From assembly GCA_965153455.1 (NCBI GenBank), contig OZ234495.1, positions 1,054,001-1,118,000 on the forward strand: a stretch of DNA of 64,000 nucleotides. Direction: 5' to 3'. The notes beneath the pieces were generated by a model that searched no databases, had not been told where the DNA came from, and worked only from the letters and a program-made list of their open reading frames with translations. A program made the position numbers and the translations under genes. Source of the stretch: Sphagnum compactum (Eukaryota > Bryophyta > Sphagnopsida > Sphagnales). Shown piece by piece: positions 23,788 through 36,488 of this stretch. Each line of letters begins with the position of its first letter. The stretch's first letter is position 1.

Positions 23788-26215
23788 TGATCAAGATCCT
23801 ACTTCGTTTTTGCGCTTTCTTCACGAAATTCGCCGCACAACTGCAACAACAAAAAGCACTCATCCATCCACAACTACTACGACTTCTAGTAAACTGCTCA
23901 CGCCCTCACCAAAACAGCAACTAAATCCGCCCGTCCCATTTCTCATAGCACCCGCGCGCGGCCCATGAGTTTCTTCAATGCTCCTGCACCTTGATCTCTC
24001 CGCTGCAACAACAAGAACAACCCTTACCACAAAACCATCGTCAAGCTTAATCTCAGCTTAATCTCTCTCCCCTGCTGCAACAAAGGTACTCATAATAGAA
24101 CAAGTGATCAGATCATCAAGATTAATAATCTCTCCTCCACTGCAACAAGCGTATCCCACATAGGGTCCAAGCATGGTAAAGTATGCTAATCTCCAATAGT
24201 TTCAGTCTAAGCAAAAGTACAGAAAGAAAGAAGCGTTTTCATCAATGTCATCATGAAGCTTAATCTCCTCTCCACTTACTGCAACAAACTCAATACAACA
24301 ATATTCATGAATCAAGCTTGATCTCTCGGAGTCTCCACTTCAACAAACAAAACCCATACAACAAAACAAAATGGTCATTAAACAAGATTATGAAAAAGAT
24401 TGATCTCCGCTATCGCTGCTGCGACAACAACCCATTACGAAAATCATCAGGATCTTCAGAAAATTCATGTCGATTTTTCGCTCGCGAAATAATCCTTGCG
24501 CAGATTTTTGCAAACTCCAGTTTGCAAATTTCCCGGCAGCTGGCAGGGAGGAATAGTCGCTTGCGCCTCAATGATTTTCATTCTCTGCAGTCGACCAATC
24601 CAAGTGTGCCACATTGCATTCAGCAATTCCATCCTTTCTGCTGAGATCCCCAAAAGTCACCAGCTCATCCTATCAATGGATGAGCTTTTTTTAACTGGAC
24701 TCTGTTTATTATGGATGAACTCTATTTAATAAAAGGTTTCATTTCCTCTTTGGTTTGGATGAGAGATGTGCTGTTTGAGGTACTTCTTCTTCTTCTTTAA
24801 AAGTGAAAGAAGCTTTACTCTTTATATTAAAAAAAAAGACCCCTTTTGTCTATATTTTAGTGGCATGGTCAAGTCCTTTCACATTTACCTTCTCCTTTCC
24901 CTCCAGAAATACACAATGGAATGGGAGGATAGTTCTCCTTTCTCCAGACTTCTTGTCTCAAATCATTTTCCAAACAAACTATTTTGTACTATGGCATGGT
25001 CAAGTTCCTTGTCCATTATCTTGGGTAATGCATCAGGCAAGCCTGTTAGGATTATTCTGGGAGGATGCATGCACCAGGATTATTCCACAACAGGATTATA
25101 TTCCACAAGATGTGCCAGGGAACTATTCCAACATAATGAGGGAGGGGCAAGACCATTGTATGACATTAAGGTTTGGGGCGACAGATTCAGCAGAGATCTA
25201 AAAGAAAATTATGTTCAACAGAGACATTTTGTTAACCATTAGGAGTGAATGATGATAAGAAGATTATGTCATAGAATTTGGTTGAGAAAATTGACACAAG
25301 CTGTTACCCCAGACATTAATGTGTTAGAAAAAGCCGACCGAGGTTGGTGTTACAAAGACCCACTAAGAGGCAAAATGCACCACAAGAAGCACCTTCGCTG
25401 ATGGAGAAGCATTTTAAAGCAGATTCTGTCACACCTAATGGGGAGTTCCTACACACTCCTTCGCTAATTCTTTTATGAAAACTGTAGGGGTTTCAAAACA
25501 CTTTGATTCTAAGATTATAAAAAAATTCAGAACTAGATCAAAATGCAAAATCAGCAGAGAGCTGATGGAAACAATGTAACCTGGCTAAGGTTTAAGATTT
25601 AGGGTTTCATGAAAATTGAATTTGATAAGGAAAACAGACTAGAGAGTAAGGTAGGCTTCTAGGTATTACCCCCACAAATTGGTTCCAAATTGAAGTCAAA
25701 ATTGGACCACAAACGTTATACAGATGCAAAGTCTCTTTCCCCTCAAAGAAGAGCCCACAAAACCCACTTTGCCAATGTCAACCACTTTGACAAAGATCTT
25801 CAATTCAAGATCTACTCCAAAGTTGTTGTACTCCTACAAAACTCAAAAGCTGAGCAAATCACATGAAGTGAAACCCTAAGCCCTAAACCCACTAAACCAG
25901 TGCTGATGGTGTTGTTTGTCATGTCTAAAGTGGCCAAAAAGGATTTGGATTCATAGCATTCCTTAATTACAGATAACAAGTTTCACTAATTACAAACAAT
26001 TCCATGTTGCCAATGCCAACAAGGCAATCAAGATCTTCAATTCAAGATCTCTATGACAAGTTGTAGTCCAACAACTTGTACATTCCGCAATAAACATCAT
26101 CACCCGTTACATCATTTGAATGGCGTAGTTGCCTCAAGTGGTCAAAGGATTCGCACCACTCTTCTCCATCTTCTTCATCCCCCTTGAACTGTTGTAGGTG
26201 TGTTTTCATTTGGAT
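23788..26215. other. Intergenic region between NDB start and kinesin stop
   Basis: The first few hundred bases are presumably the NDB promoter and leader. They hold repeated phrases such as 'cttaatctc' and 'ctgcaacaa' around 24040-24300. The remainder is AT-rich. An open frame near 24803-25201 (+) has no recognisable domain or splice context. Confidence 0.45.
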
Positions 26216-29200
26216 TCAACCCCGCAATTCAGGCCCCATATATGGGATGCAAGAATCGCAAATCCTCATGGAATTTGTCGCTGGCTCTCCACAGGTTTCA
26301 CAGAGAAACTCATCATTGTCATCAAATTGCTCAATATCTAGGTTTTGAAGAAACTGAAATCCAATTGAGTGGCGAAAGAAAGCTGGAGCTGTGGTGAAGG
26401 ACATCGTATCTTCTTCACCATCATCTTCATCTTCTTCATCTTCTTCAGCTATTTGCTCACCACAGCTCCAGCTTTCGACTACTGTATCTGTCTTCCTTTT
26501 CTGTTTCTCTGCCACCATCTCTTGTTGTGTTTCTTTTGTTGAAGGAAGAATTGCTGCAACCTGAGCAGCAGAGGGTACATCATCACCCGTCTCATTAGTA
26601 CACTCAAGGTTGATGTGTCCGGACATGCCTGCACATTGAGGGCAGAGTGATGACAGTGGTTTGCTTGAGAGAGCATCAGATAATTGTTGTTGGAGAATTG
26701 CAACCTCTGTTCCATGCTGCTTCTCTAGCTTCTTAATTTCATGCCTCATGCCTTCAGCATCTTCCTCAGCCACAGCTGCCGCATTCTGCATACACCCATA
26801 AACACATCTATTTTTTTCAGAAGAACACATGCACCAAATTTTGAGAATGCAATGGCATCCATGCTTTTGCACTTTTGATCAGTTCTGCAGATGAGCACCA
26901 TGGAAGCAACATCCTGGTTTTATCTGATCAAACAGGGATTGAGTAGAGGTTGTTTTACTTTAGCAATGCTAGTTGCCTCCTCTGCCTCTTTCAAGCGAAC
27001 AAGAAGCTCTCCAGCAGCTTGGACAGCATCTGCTGTGTCTTGTAGCTGTGTGTGGAGTGCCTGAATTTCCTCCCTTGCAATTTTCTTCTCACGATCAAGC
27101 TCAATCTTCATAGCCACTATTTGTGAGGATTGGATATCAAACCATTGGGCCTCGGTTGCATTCATACCAGACCTCCTTGCCACCATCTTCATGTCTGAGA
27201 CGCCATCACGAATCTCCCGAACCTTTGCCAGTAACAGAGTATACTTCTCTTGCAATTCAGCATACTGGTTGAGAAGGCGAGCATGTCCCTCCATAGCCAA
27301 CTGGAGAGCATCATGAATCTCTCGTGTACACCTCTTTTCACGTTCAAGCTCCTTCTTCCATTTCTCTGCCAGCTGCTTGTGATTACGAGATTCTTCCCTG
27401 AGCTCCTGCACAATAACGATCCATTCACTTTCTCGCTCATCCCACTCTTTCCGTTCCTCTTCCAAGCGCTTGTCAGCAGTTGCTTCTGGCTGACCTTGAG
27501 GGCTGCCAGAAGAGGAAGCTGAATCCTGCAAGGGAGAACCCTCAGGCAACCCAGACACAGACATGAGCAGCTTACTATTTACAGGGCTTGGAGGCAACAT
27601 GTTCTTCTTCTCAGGGGTGACTGACAGACAGCACTGCTGTTTAGTGGGCACCCATGGTGCTGTTCCTGTCTCAAGGTAGAGCTGCAGCTGGCTCCTCAAT
27701 TCAGTAATCTCCTGTTGAAGAGCTTCTCTCTCCCCAAGGTCACAGAAGGTTTTGTACTTTTGAAGCTCCTCTTCCAATGACTGCTGTTTCATCTTTGCCG
27801 CTGTATTGACATCCAGGCACTCATTGGATTTCTCCTGCTGCAGCATCTGCCAAGAGTAGTAAAGGTGAATTCTAAGCTCAGATCTGCACACTTTGGATTA
27901 CATCTGAACACAAAACCTCACTTCTGAGGCACATTTTGAGGCATTTTGTGATGTAGAGATCTCTTTTGTACCTCAAATTCAAGCGGTAAGGCAGACAATT
28001 CATCAGCATGAAACTCATGTGCTCCACCAGGGAGGACACCATCCAGTTGTTTCTCCATCTGTGCAATTTTCTCCTCCTGCCTTTGGTGTATGACAGCATT
28101 GCACTCCTGCTCACTTTTGTATTGCCGCACCTGCTTCTCATACTCATGTCCATCAGAAAAATTGGTTTCACCAATCACACCTTTCTCACAGAACACTGGT
28201 GTGTGCTTTGTTTATTGTTGCCAGGTACCAGCCATCCATGATTTGAAACAAAATAAAAGTCTCAGCATCAGAGAGAGGGTTTAAACAGGATTGAGAACTA
28301 TTAGAAGACTCCTACCAGGCAGTGCAGTTTTTCAATTTCTGCTGCTTGCAGGCTTATGACTTCCTTTGCAGCTTGCTCTCTCCTCAAAGCATCTGCCAAG
28401 GCAGCTGCCTCAGCCACCTACACAAACAAAAAAATTCATTTTTTGACACCCACATCTAGCCATCTTTAACAAAACCAGTGTCACCTTGCTGACAATCTTG
28501 AGAGTTGCAATGCAAAATTGATTACATATCTTCAAAAGTGGGAAAAACTACAATGTCCAGTAGTGTACCTTGGACCTGTGTGCAGGGGTTTTTGGGGTGA
28601 CTGATGAGTTTTTGTTGAGCTCCTCTTCTAGAATCAGTTGCCATAGTGATGACCCATCTCTTGCATCCGGTGAATTAAGATCTGGAGGTGACAATCCCTC
28701 CACTCCTGTTTCTGGAATTTCAAGGTCCTTCCCTTCATTTGCACCGTGACTAGAAGGACCATGCAATGTTTCACACTTCATTGAGCCTTGTGTTTTGCCA
28801 GCATTTTGAAAAGAGAATTGAACTCCACCAGAGCTGCAATGTTTATGAGACAAAAATTCAGCAACTTCAAGCAAGTTGTAAGATAAGGTTTCCATCAGAG
28901 AAGACAGAAGATTCGCTACAATATATTGTTTGTAAACCAAGATCACAAAAATGATACCTCTGCACTGATCTTCTTTGCTGTGTGGCCAGGATCTCAAGAC
29001 CGTGTGCAAGGCTTGCAGCAAGCTCATCTCTTGACGATGAAAAAGCTTTGCTGCTACGGATTGAGTAGCTGAGAGGCAACTTTCCACTGATTGAAAACAC
29101 ACCCGAAGCCATATTTGCCTTCGAGGAGCACTTGCTGTCATTCACAACAGGTGAAAGGATTGATGTGCGCAACTCTGGTGGTGTGATCATATGCAGTTCT

Positions 29201-32200
29201 GAATGGCTAGTAACTAAATCTGCTGATGGTAAACCAGATTTCGGATTTTCTTCCTGAGCTTTGTGTTGTCCAATGGAGTTGGAATCTAGTCCTGTTTCAG
29301 TCATCTTATTCACAACAGTTTGAAGAAGTTCCCCTATTTCCTCATTCCTCATGGCTTGGTGATGATGATCATGATCACTGTGAGAAGATGGAGAGAATGA
29401 CAACTTCATCTCAATTGTTGATGGCTGGTAGTCATCATCATCATTTTTGGGAGTAGACTGAGCTGAAGGCTCATCCCCTTCATCATCATCATCATCATCA
29501 TCATCACCCTGATCAATCTCCATCTTCTCATCAAAGGGCTCTGCATCAACCAGTGATCGTGTCATCGGTTGGCCCAGACTTAGCCTGAGAATATTATAAC
29601 TGCGGCGTGCAGACCATCCATTGGAGAACCCTGTAGTAGTAGTAGTTCCATTTTCCTGAAGATTGTTGCTGTTCATTTTCATCTTCATCAATTCCTCCTG
29701 CATATGTATATTTCCTCGATCATTAGCATTTCTCCTCAATGACAAGTTGATCATCAGCATCTCTACATTTGCAAATGCTCAACAATGTCTGAAGGATCAT
29801 GACAAGTAACTATGATGCAAACAAGGAAAAGCAGAAAGATACCAGATGTGTTGCTTATCATAATGCTAGAGACAGAGACCAGGGTCGCTAGACATCTAAC
29901 AGATAAAGCACACATCATTGCACCTTGAGCTGGCGAATCTGTTCACGAAGAAGCTTCACATCATTGGCAGTTTCTTCATTCACAACTGCCTTGTTTTGCA
30001 TGGCCTTTGCCCTTTGAGCAAATCGAAGAGTACTGAGTGTCTCATTTCTGCAACTGCAATTTTTCCATTTCTCAAATGGTCAAGGAATAGTGAACCCTAA
30101 TATGCTCCTATTCCTCATCTGTGATTTAGAGCGAAATCAGTTAGTTTAATGAAATCTTGATGAGTGAAACCTAATTAGCACAGCCTGTGTGGCAGAAAAC
30201 TAACCTGCTGGCAGGAGAGATGGCACAAATCATGGCAAGCTTTGCATTACCACCTAAGGACTCTTGAAGCAGGAAAGTGAGGCGGGAATCTCGATAGGGG
30301 ATATGCCGTTGTTTCCCTGTCTGTGCAACTTCTGCTAATATGTTAATCACATTCCTGCACAAGAAAAATAAAGAGAAACCATCTCAGGTTTTTCTGTCTT
30401 GCTGACTCTTAAAATGATCAGTGAGGTTCAATCATGAGCACATTTTGCATATTCAGGGTTCTAGGGTAAAAAAACAAAGCTGCTGACCCGAGTTGGGAAA
30501 GGGATTTGTTGATGTTTCCAGCTTCCTTGAGTCTCTCACCAGCAGCACCTGTCCGTTTCTGTCGCTCTGATCCTGCTAGATCCACCAAGTTCATACGGCT
30601 GCTCCTCACGCTGCTCACACCCTCTGCAACACTCTATGGAAGAAGAGAAACACACACACACACAATGAATAATTCCATGTCTTCAAGAAACCAATCAGGT
30701 AAAGAAAGATCTAGAAGGCCCTTTCATATAAAACCTGCAACATGGACTGGGCTAGTGCACCACACCTTAGAGTGGGACTCAATAACAAAAGTGAGTACGC
30801 TGTGAGAACGAGAGCTCTCATTGTTCATTGATGTTGAGCCAACAGTTCTGTTTGCAAGTCCCTGCCAAAAAAAAATCATGAAAACAGATGTGAACAATGC
30901 CACAAAAGCTAGTAGCATTTTATTGAAAATAAGAACAAGTTGTGCTCTTGAGCAACTGATTTGAGGTCCATCCATCAACAAAGCATTTCTTGTAAAGGTG
31001 TAAGTAATTGTGGTGGTCTCAGTACAAGAAAGTTTTTGGGGGTTTTAGAAATGTCTCTCTCTCACCCGCACAAGAAGGTGAGCAACATCTCCCATGCTAG
31101 AAACGTATTCTTCAGTCAAGCTTTCAACATAAACACCTGTCTTTGTGTCCTCTCGAATCTGCAAAATTGACACAAGAACACAATTCATATTTTATCCGTA
31201 CTGTTGTTGATCTCCATTATGACAGTAGTAGACTCATCAAGGATTCATGAAGGACTGTGAAATAAGAGCCACTGTTTTGATGATTCCAACAACAGGATTG
31301 TGATGCAGGGGATGTATGGGAGCCATGGGGACTGTACCATGAGGTTCTTCAAAGATGGCTCAAGCAAGTCTGTGATCTGTTCATTGTAGATCTGTGAAGC
31401 ACATAAAACAATGGGCAAATTAAGACCAAAAAACTTCAGAAACATATAGTGAGTGGGGTGGCAGTTTAAATATTGGGGTTTCACACTTCTGCATTTGACT
31501 TGTTTCCTAGACAGGCCTGGGGAAGAAACAGTAGAGAATGTGCACCTCAAGAAAGGAGCAACGACACTGGTACCGTAGATGCTTGTCCACATTGTCCCTC
31601 TCTTCCTGTTAGAGTTTCCAACGTAAACTTACATCAGGAATCAGCAGTGTGTGTCAAATCTCCATTATGCCATTTTGCAAAAGGGATTTTCAAAAAGAAG
31701 GGGATTTCCTCCCTTGCCTGTTGGATGCGAGAAAATAGCTGCTCAAAGATGCGGGGGGTGATGCCACGATCCTCAGTTGGCAAATAGTCAGAAGTTGAAC
31801 CCGGCATAGGACCCCACATTGTGTGTGTTTTTCCACTTCCTGTCTGCCCTTCACAAGTCCATCAATTCTGATGTCAAAGATTTGTCACAGAAACCACATA
31901 GAAACACATTGCGATGACTCTCACCATCCCCAGCTGCCAATGCTGCTTGAACCCCAATATATACATTGAAGAAGAAGAGTGGATGATTGCTGTACTATAA
32001 TACCTGACCATAAGCAAAGATAGAACTGTTGAAACCTGCCAGACAATTCTCCACCATTGGCAATCCCACCATCTCAAAGACAGCTTGCTACATACCAAAA
32101 ACAAACACACATACAATGAATCCACACTTTCTTCAGCTTTATCTTCAGAATTGGTAAACTAATAATTCTGTTTCCTCACTTCCAATTCCAATTGTCTCAC

Positions 32201-33798
32201 TGCTGCTCACCCAGAACAAAACTGCAAGCTCTCTATTTACAACAAGAATTGCAAGCTCTGTTTGTATAAGAATTGCAAGCTTTGTGTGTATAAAAATTGC
32301 AAGAAAAGGAGATGAGTGAGTGAAAGAGAGAGAATGTGAAATGCTTTAGTACCTGAGAAGCATCTTCACCGATGACCGCATCGAAGGTGAATTGCTGTTC
32401 AGATATCAACACTGAATTGGAGGAGAGTTTTTGCACTACATTTGTGGCTTCCTCTGCCTCTTCCTTGGTGTTCAGTGGACGCATCCTTACTACCACCTGC
32501 CATGAAGAATTTGCTGCTTTTGTGAAATCCAGACATGACAACATCAGCAGCAGACACTGAGCTATGTCCCTACGCTTCCATACACAAAGAGAAGGAGAAG
32601 AAGAAGAAGAAGAAGAAGAAGAAGAAAAAAGAATCTGCAAAAGATCTCAAAGGCTCTGCACAGGATCTCCAACAATCTGCACAGGATCACAATGTCACGT
32701 TCTCCACCTTTACTCCTGTATCAGTAGCTTCTGAAGATTCCATAGCTGTGGAGCTCATCAAAGCTTCGATCCCTCCTCCTCCTGCTGCTTCAATACTGCC
32801 CAAATTCAGTTTCCTTTTGGTAGCGGTAGAAGGCAGCAGGTCAAGTCCCATACCAAAAGGTTGGATTTGAGGAGGAGGAGCACCGACAACCAAGTCCTGC
32901 TGCGCTTGCCTGGCAGGAGAAGGCTTGGGCAGCTGCAGCTTTGGCAGCAATGCTGCAACAGGGCTTGTAAGAGGAGCTCCTCCTGGGCTTTCTTTGTAAC
33001 TAGTAGTACTAGTAGTCTTTGTTCCTTTCCCCACTGATTTGCAAGCGGCCAGTCCATCCAGCACCTGCGATTTCTTCCAAGCAGCACATGAGATTTGTTC
33101 CCTTTCTCAAGCCTTCTTTTGTTTTCAACATGAATCTTCCTCGTTCAGAAAATGAAAAAGTCTGAACAAATTGCAGGTGTGGATGAAGACGAAGAAGAAG
33201 AGTAGTTCCATTTCTCAAGCTATTTTTGTTTTCAACATGGATCTTCTTCGTTGAGAAAATGAAAAACTCTGAACAAATTGCAGGCGTGGATGAAGAAGAC
33301 GAAGAAGGGTTCCATTTCTCGAGCTTTTTTTTGAGTTCAACATGGATCTCCTTCGTTCAGAAAAGAAAACCTCTGAACAAATTGCAGGTGTGGATGAAGA
33401 CGAAGAAGAAGAAGAAGAATGCAAAGTTGTTTTGTCGACAAGCGGCACTGATATTGTCCCTTCTCCGCCACCTTAGAAGATGGAGCATGTATCAGAGACA
33501 ACAAGTCTACTTGAACTTTCCTCCGCAAAAAGCTTGACATTCTCAGAGATTTCAGAGAGAAAGGATTTTTGATAAGCTAGGAAATCCTTACATTGTTGGG
33601 AGCATCGGGAGGAACATTCTCATTCAGTTGTCGAAGTTTGCGAGTAGTAGGAGTTTTGCCCACATGAAGAATAGGTGACGACTTGTGTCGCCATGGACGC
33701 AACCCAAAAGGATCTCTCTCCCACTGCAGCTGCTGCTGAGAAGAGAAATCTACCCCACGGTTGTTCACCCGAGTCCGACCCACTCCGCCCTTCACCAT
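26216..33798 (-). CDS. KIN12: Phragmoplast kinesin, KIN-12 (PAKRP1) class
   Basis: KIN-12 kinesins sit at phragmoplast microtubule plus ends and are needed to build the cell plate. Eighteen exons (minus): 33798-33592, 33064-32708, 32496-32353, 32087-32004, 31843-31718, 31605-31546, 31391-31338, 31158-31066, 30861-30766, 30633-30488, 30354-30205, 30053-29924, 29697-28958, 28833-28569, 28417-28316, 28130-27972, 27846-26959, 26785-26216. Phases join to 1456 residues; Arabidopsis homologues are ~1300. The N-terminus has the class signature [15 protein letters not shown]. The motor spans ~187-550 with P-loop GQTGSGKT (263-270), switch I NESSRSH (389-395) and switch [10 protein letters not shown] (423-430). 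Exon 13 holds an acidic insert with eight Asp in a row (614-621). The stalk is coiled coil, and the C-terminus has two Cys clusters. Exon 5 ends in a GC donor (CAG|GCAAGG). Exon 12 has two acceptors 6 nt apart; the upstream one restores SCRNET. Start ATG 33798 is the first in frame with the signature. Confidence 0.95.
33110..33430. repeat. ~106-bp tandem repeat in kinesin intron 1
   Basis: Three copies of a unit containing 'ttcaacatggatctccttcg', 'ctctgaacaaattgcagg' and GAAGAA runs begin near 33122, 33229 and 33334. It lies within the first intron (33065-33591) of the KIN-12 gene. Confidence 0.75.
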
Positions 33799-34104
33799 GA
33801 TCTGCAACGTAGTCCCTACCTCGAGACTTCAACCTTTCAGGTTCTTCTACGAGAAAAACAGAAGAAGAAGCGTCTTCAAACCCCAGCTTCTTCAAGCCCC
33901 AAGTGTAGCGAGATCTAATCCAGCACAACAACTCCGGCAAACCCCAATACAACTGCCGGATCTGATTCTTCAAAATCCATTACGAGACTTTCTTCTGGAC
34001 CCAGAACTCTTCTTCCAGCTCCAAATCCCGTAGATTTTCTTTCAGCAGCGGTTTCTCAGCAGCTCCTTCAGCTAGTACTCAGACTGAAGTTGGAGAGTTT
34101 TGTA
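33799..34104 (-). promoter_or_regulatory. Leader / proximal promoter region of the KIN-12 gene
   Basis: This minus-strand region directly upstream of the chosen ATG lacks an in-frame ATG extension that matches the family N-terminus. It is moderately GC-rich compared with the flank beyond 34.8 kb. No clear TATA box was identified. Confidence 0.35.
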
Positions 34105-34325
34105 CTGATTCTATCCTCACCCACTTTCGTGATCTCTTCTAAGCACCAGGCGAGGTTTGAGTGCTGATTCTATGCTCACGCACTTTCGTGATCTCTTCTA
34201 AGCACCAGGCCGAGGTTTGAGTGCTGATTCTATGCTCACGCACTTTCGTGATCTCTTCTAAGCACCAGGCCGAGGTTTGAGTGCTGATTCTATGCTCACC
34301 CACTTTCGTGATCTCTTCAGATCAG
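34105..34325. repeat. Four-copy 60-bp tandem repeat upstream of KIN-12
   Basis: A unit starting 'ctgattctatgctcacgcac' occurs at 34105, 34164, 34224 and 34284. The two central copies are nearly identical, indicating recent expansion. It includes 'tttcgtgatctcttc' and lies about 310 bp upstream of the kinesin ATG, in its promoter or leader. Confidence 0.9.
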
Positions 34326-34719
34326 AAACGAATCTCCGATCTCTCCTTTGCTATCCCCCCCACTTGTTCTGCTTGCTCGAAGTCAATCAAGCAACTCATG
34401 CAACTAAATAAAAAAGCTCACAACTTTATAACGATCTGACAAAACAAGACTCAGAACTTCGGGGATCCGACCAAACAAAACTCACAACTTTGACGATCCC
34501 TCATACAAAAAAAAACGCAAAAAGCTGTCATTTGTTAGAGGAATCAATCAATCCTCTGCTACTGCTGTCGGAGTGTCTCCCCGCGATCCAAAGGAGGCCG
34601 TTGCGCGACGGATTCAAACAGTTTGAAAATAGCGGAAATCGAGAAAGTGCGCGGCGGCCGGGGGACGGGGTCTGGGCCTCTCCTCCTCGTCGCCCACCCT
34701 TCCTCTCGCAGTGCCCACT

Positions 34720-34776
34720 GGTCCTTACTAAGGACTAACAGTCCCATGTGTGGTTGAACGGTCCTTAATAAGGACC
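34720..34776. repeat. Pair of near-palindromes GGTCCTTAxTAAGGACC
   Basis: GGTCCTTACTAAGGAC at 34720-34735 and GGTCCTTAATAAGGACC at 34760-34776 are two dyad-symmetric sites 40 bp apart. They sit at the sharp boundary between gene-proximal GC-richer DNA and the AT-rich tract. Confidence 0.7.
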
Positions 34777-34964
34777 GAGAGAGAGAGCAGCGAGTGGCTG
34801 ACCGGTGTATGAGGCCGGGTATCATGTTCAGAACATTACCCTTTTGTAAGCCTTTGAGAGTGTGTGCACTATGTGTGTATACATATATAACAACTATTTT
34901 CAGGTATTTGTCATTTTTGGGCATTTTTCTTTGATTGGGTTCAATGTTCAATTTCAATGTTTTG

Positions 34965-35066
34965 TCATATATTTCAATTATTTTTGTCAAATTTGTACTC
35001 TTTGATTTACAAAATACATGTAAATCAAAGAGTACAAATTTGACAAAAAATAATTGAAATATATGA
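34965..35066. repeat. Foldback element with 46-47-bp arms
   Basis: The left arm 34965-35010 and right arm 35020-35066 are reverse complements apart from one extra A in the right arm, with a 9-nt loop (aaaatacat). Near-perfect arms suggest recent formation. No target-site duplication was recognised. Confidence 0.9.
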
Positions 35067-36488
35067 AACGAACCTACAAAAGGATTTTCACTTAATTGAT
35101 ACATGTTGCACAATGTAGTTTCCCTATAGTTGTGTTTTGTTGATTAAATATCATCTAACAACATAACAATGGGAGGGGGGGGAATACATTTGAAAGAACA
35201 ATAAAATAGATTTATCATTTAGGATTTCATTAAGTGTTAAGTGGATATCATTATTTTTTCAGATTAATTCAAGTCAATTCTCTAAAAGAATTTTTTTAAA
35301 AACCAAATTTTTTTATAAAAAATTTCTTACCTTTGGATTTTTCTTATTAAAGGTTCTCATCAATACCATAATAGTGTGATGTTTGAACCTAGTTCTTTTA
35401 TAAGGGTTACAATTTTTACATTAATAGAAGTAACATAAAATATTTTTTTGTTAATTAATAAATTCTTGCAAAAGTTAACTTGAAAATTGTGGATTATTAG
35501 ACAAGGTTGATACTTGAGGTTGTCAAAAAAATTTAAACAACTATTGTAATGCCTTTACCATTATGGAAATAATTAAATTATTTTCAGTAAATGCAGATTT
35601 TTTCAAATTTAGTTGTCCATAGTGTTAGAAGTTTTAGAAATTCTATTGTTGTTTATTGTACATGGTTATTTTGTTTACTCCAAGTCTATATGGATAGGTC
35701 TTTGAAAGTGCCAATTTTTTAGGAATGGTAAATGTATATTGCATTATTTCATAAATTTTTCCAGTTAATGGATATTGGTGGTAATCATCGCCAATGGATA
35801 CATGGGGAAAAACCACCAATATATGTATTATGGGTCAGTTGAAAAAAGTGATTGTTAAAGAAACATATTAATTAATGAAAGCAAATAATTTTTTTATAAA
35901 AATAGCAAAATGTTACAAAATGTTATTAAAAATAGTATATTAGGTTCAATTCCCATATTTTATGTATTGAAAAGTGATTTCACGTGATTTTATTTTTCCA
36001 AACAAGGTAAACTTCAATTTAACACACAATTTTGGGATGTGTAATTTTTTTGGAAATGTATTCATTTGTTATATGTAAAGAAGATTTTTTTCTATTCATA
36101 TTCAATTTCATATGTTTGAAATCCATCGATCTAATAAGTGATAGTTGGATGAAAAAAATTAAAATTTTCATAATGACATGTGTAAAATTTGGTTAAGCCT
36201 ATTCCGAAGAAAACATTTTGTCCTTAATGCCTTTAACTCCTTTTATTGTGATTAGAGCCTACAACCTACAAATGGTAAACCAAAATATTACCAAATTGGT
36301 AGGGATAATTTGTAACATGAAAATTCTAGTACATGTGATAGATTATGTAGTCACTTTTGTGGTACTATAAAATAGTATAATAAACTCTAGCTATTTTATG
36401 CTATTGGGAAAACCTTGGTTTAAAAATGAATTTTTTTTTCATGATCAGGGAAACAACTTGTGATAATCTAGGAAAAAATAATAGTAAA
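35067..36488. other. AT-rich tract, nothing recognised
   Basis: Long A/T runs with stops in all frames. No domain, RNA gene or clear repeat was found. Confidence 0.6.

Noticed and set aside
24803-25201. 132-codon plus-strand open frame in the NDB-kinesin interval
   Set aside because: No domain, signal, or exon context; surrounded by AT-rich intergenic DNA.
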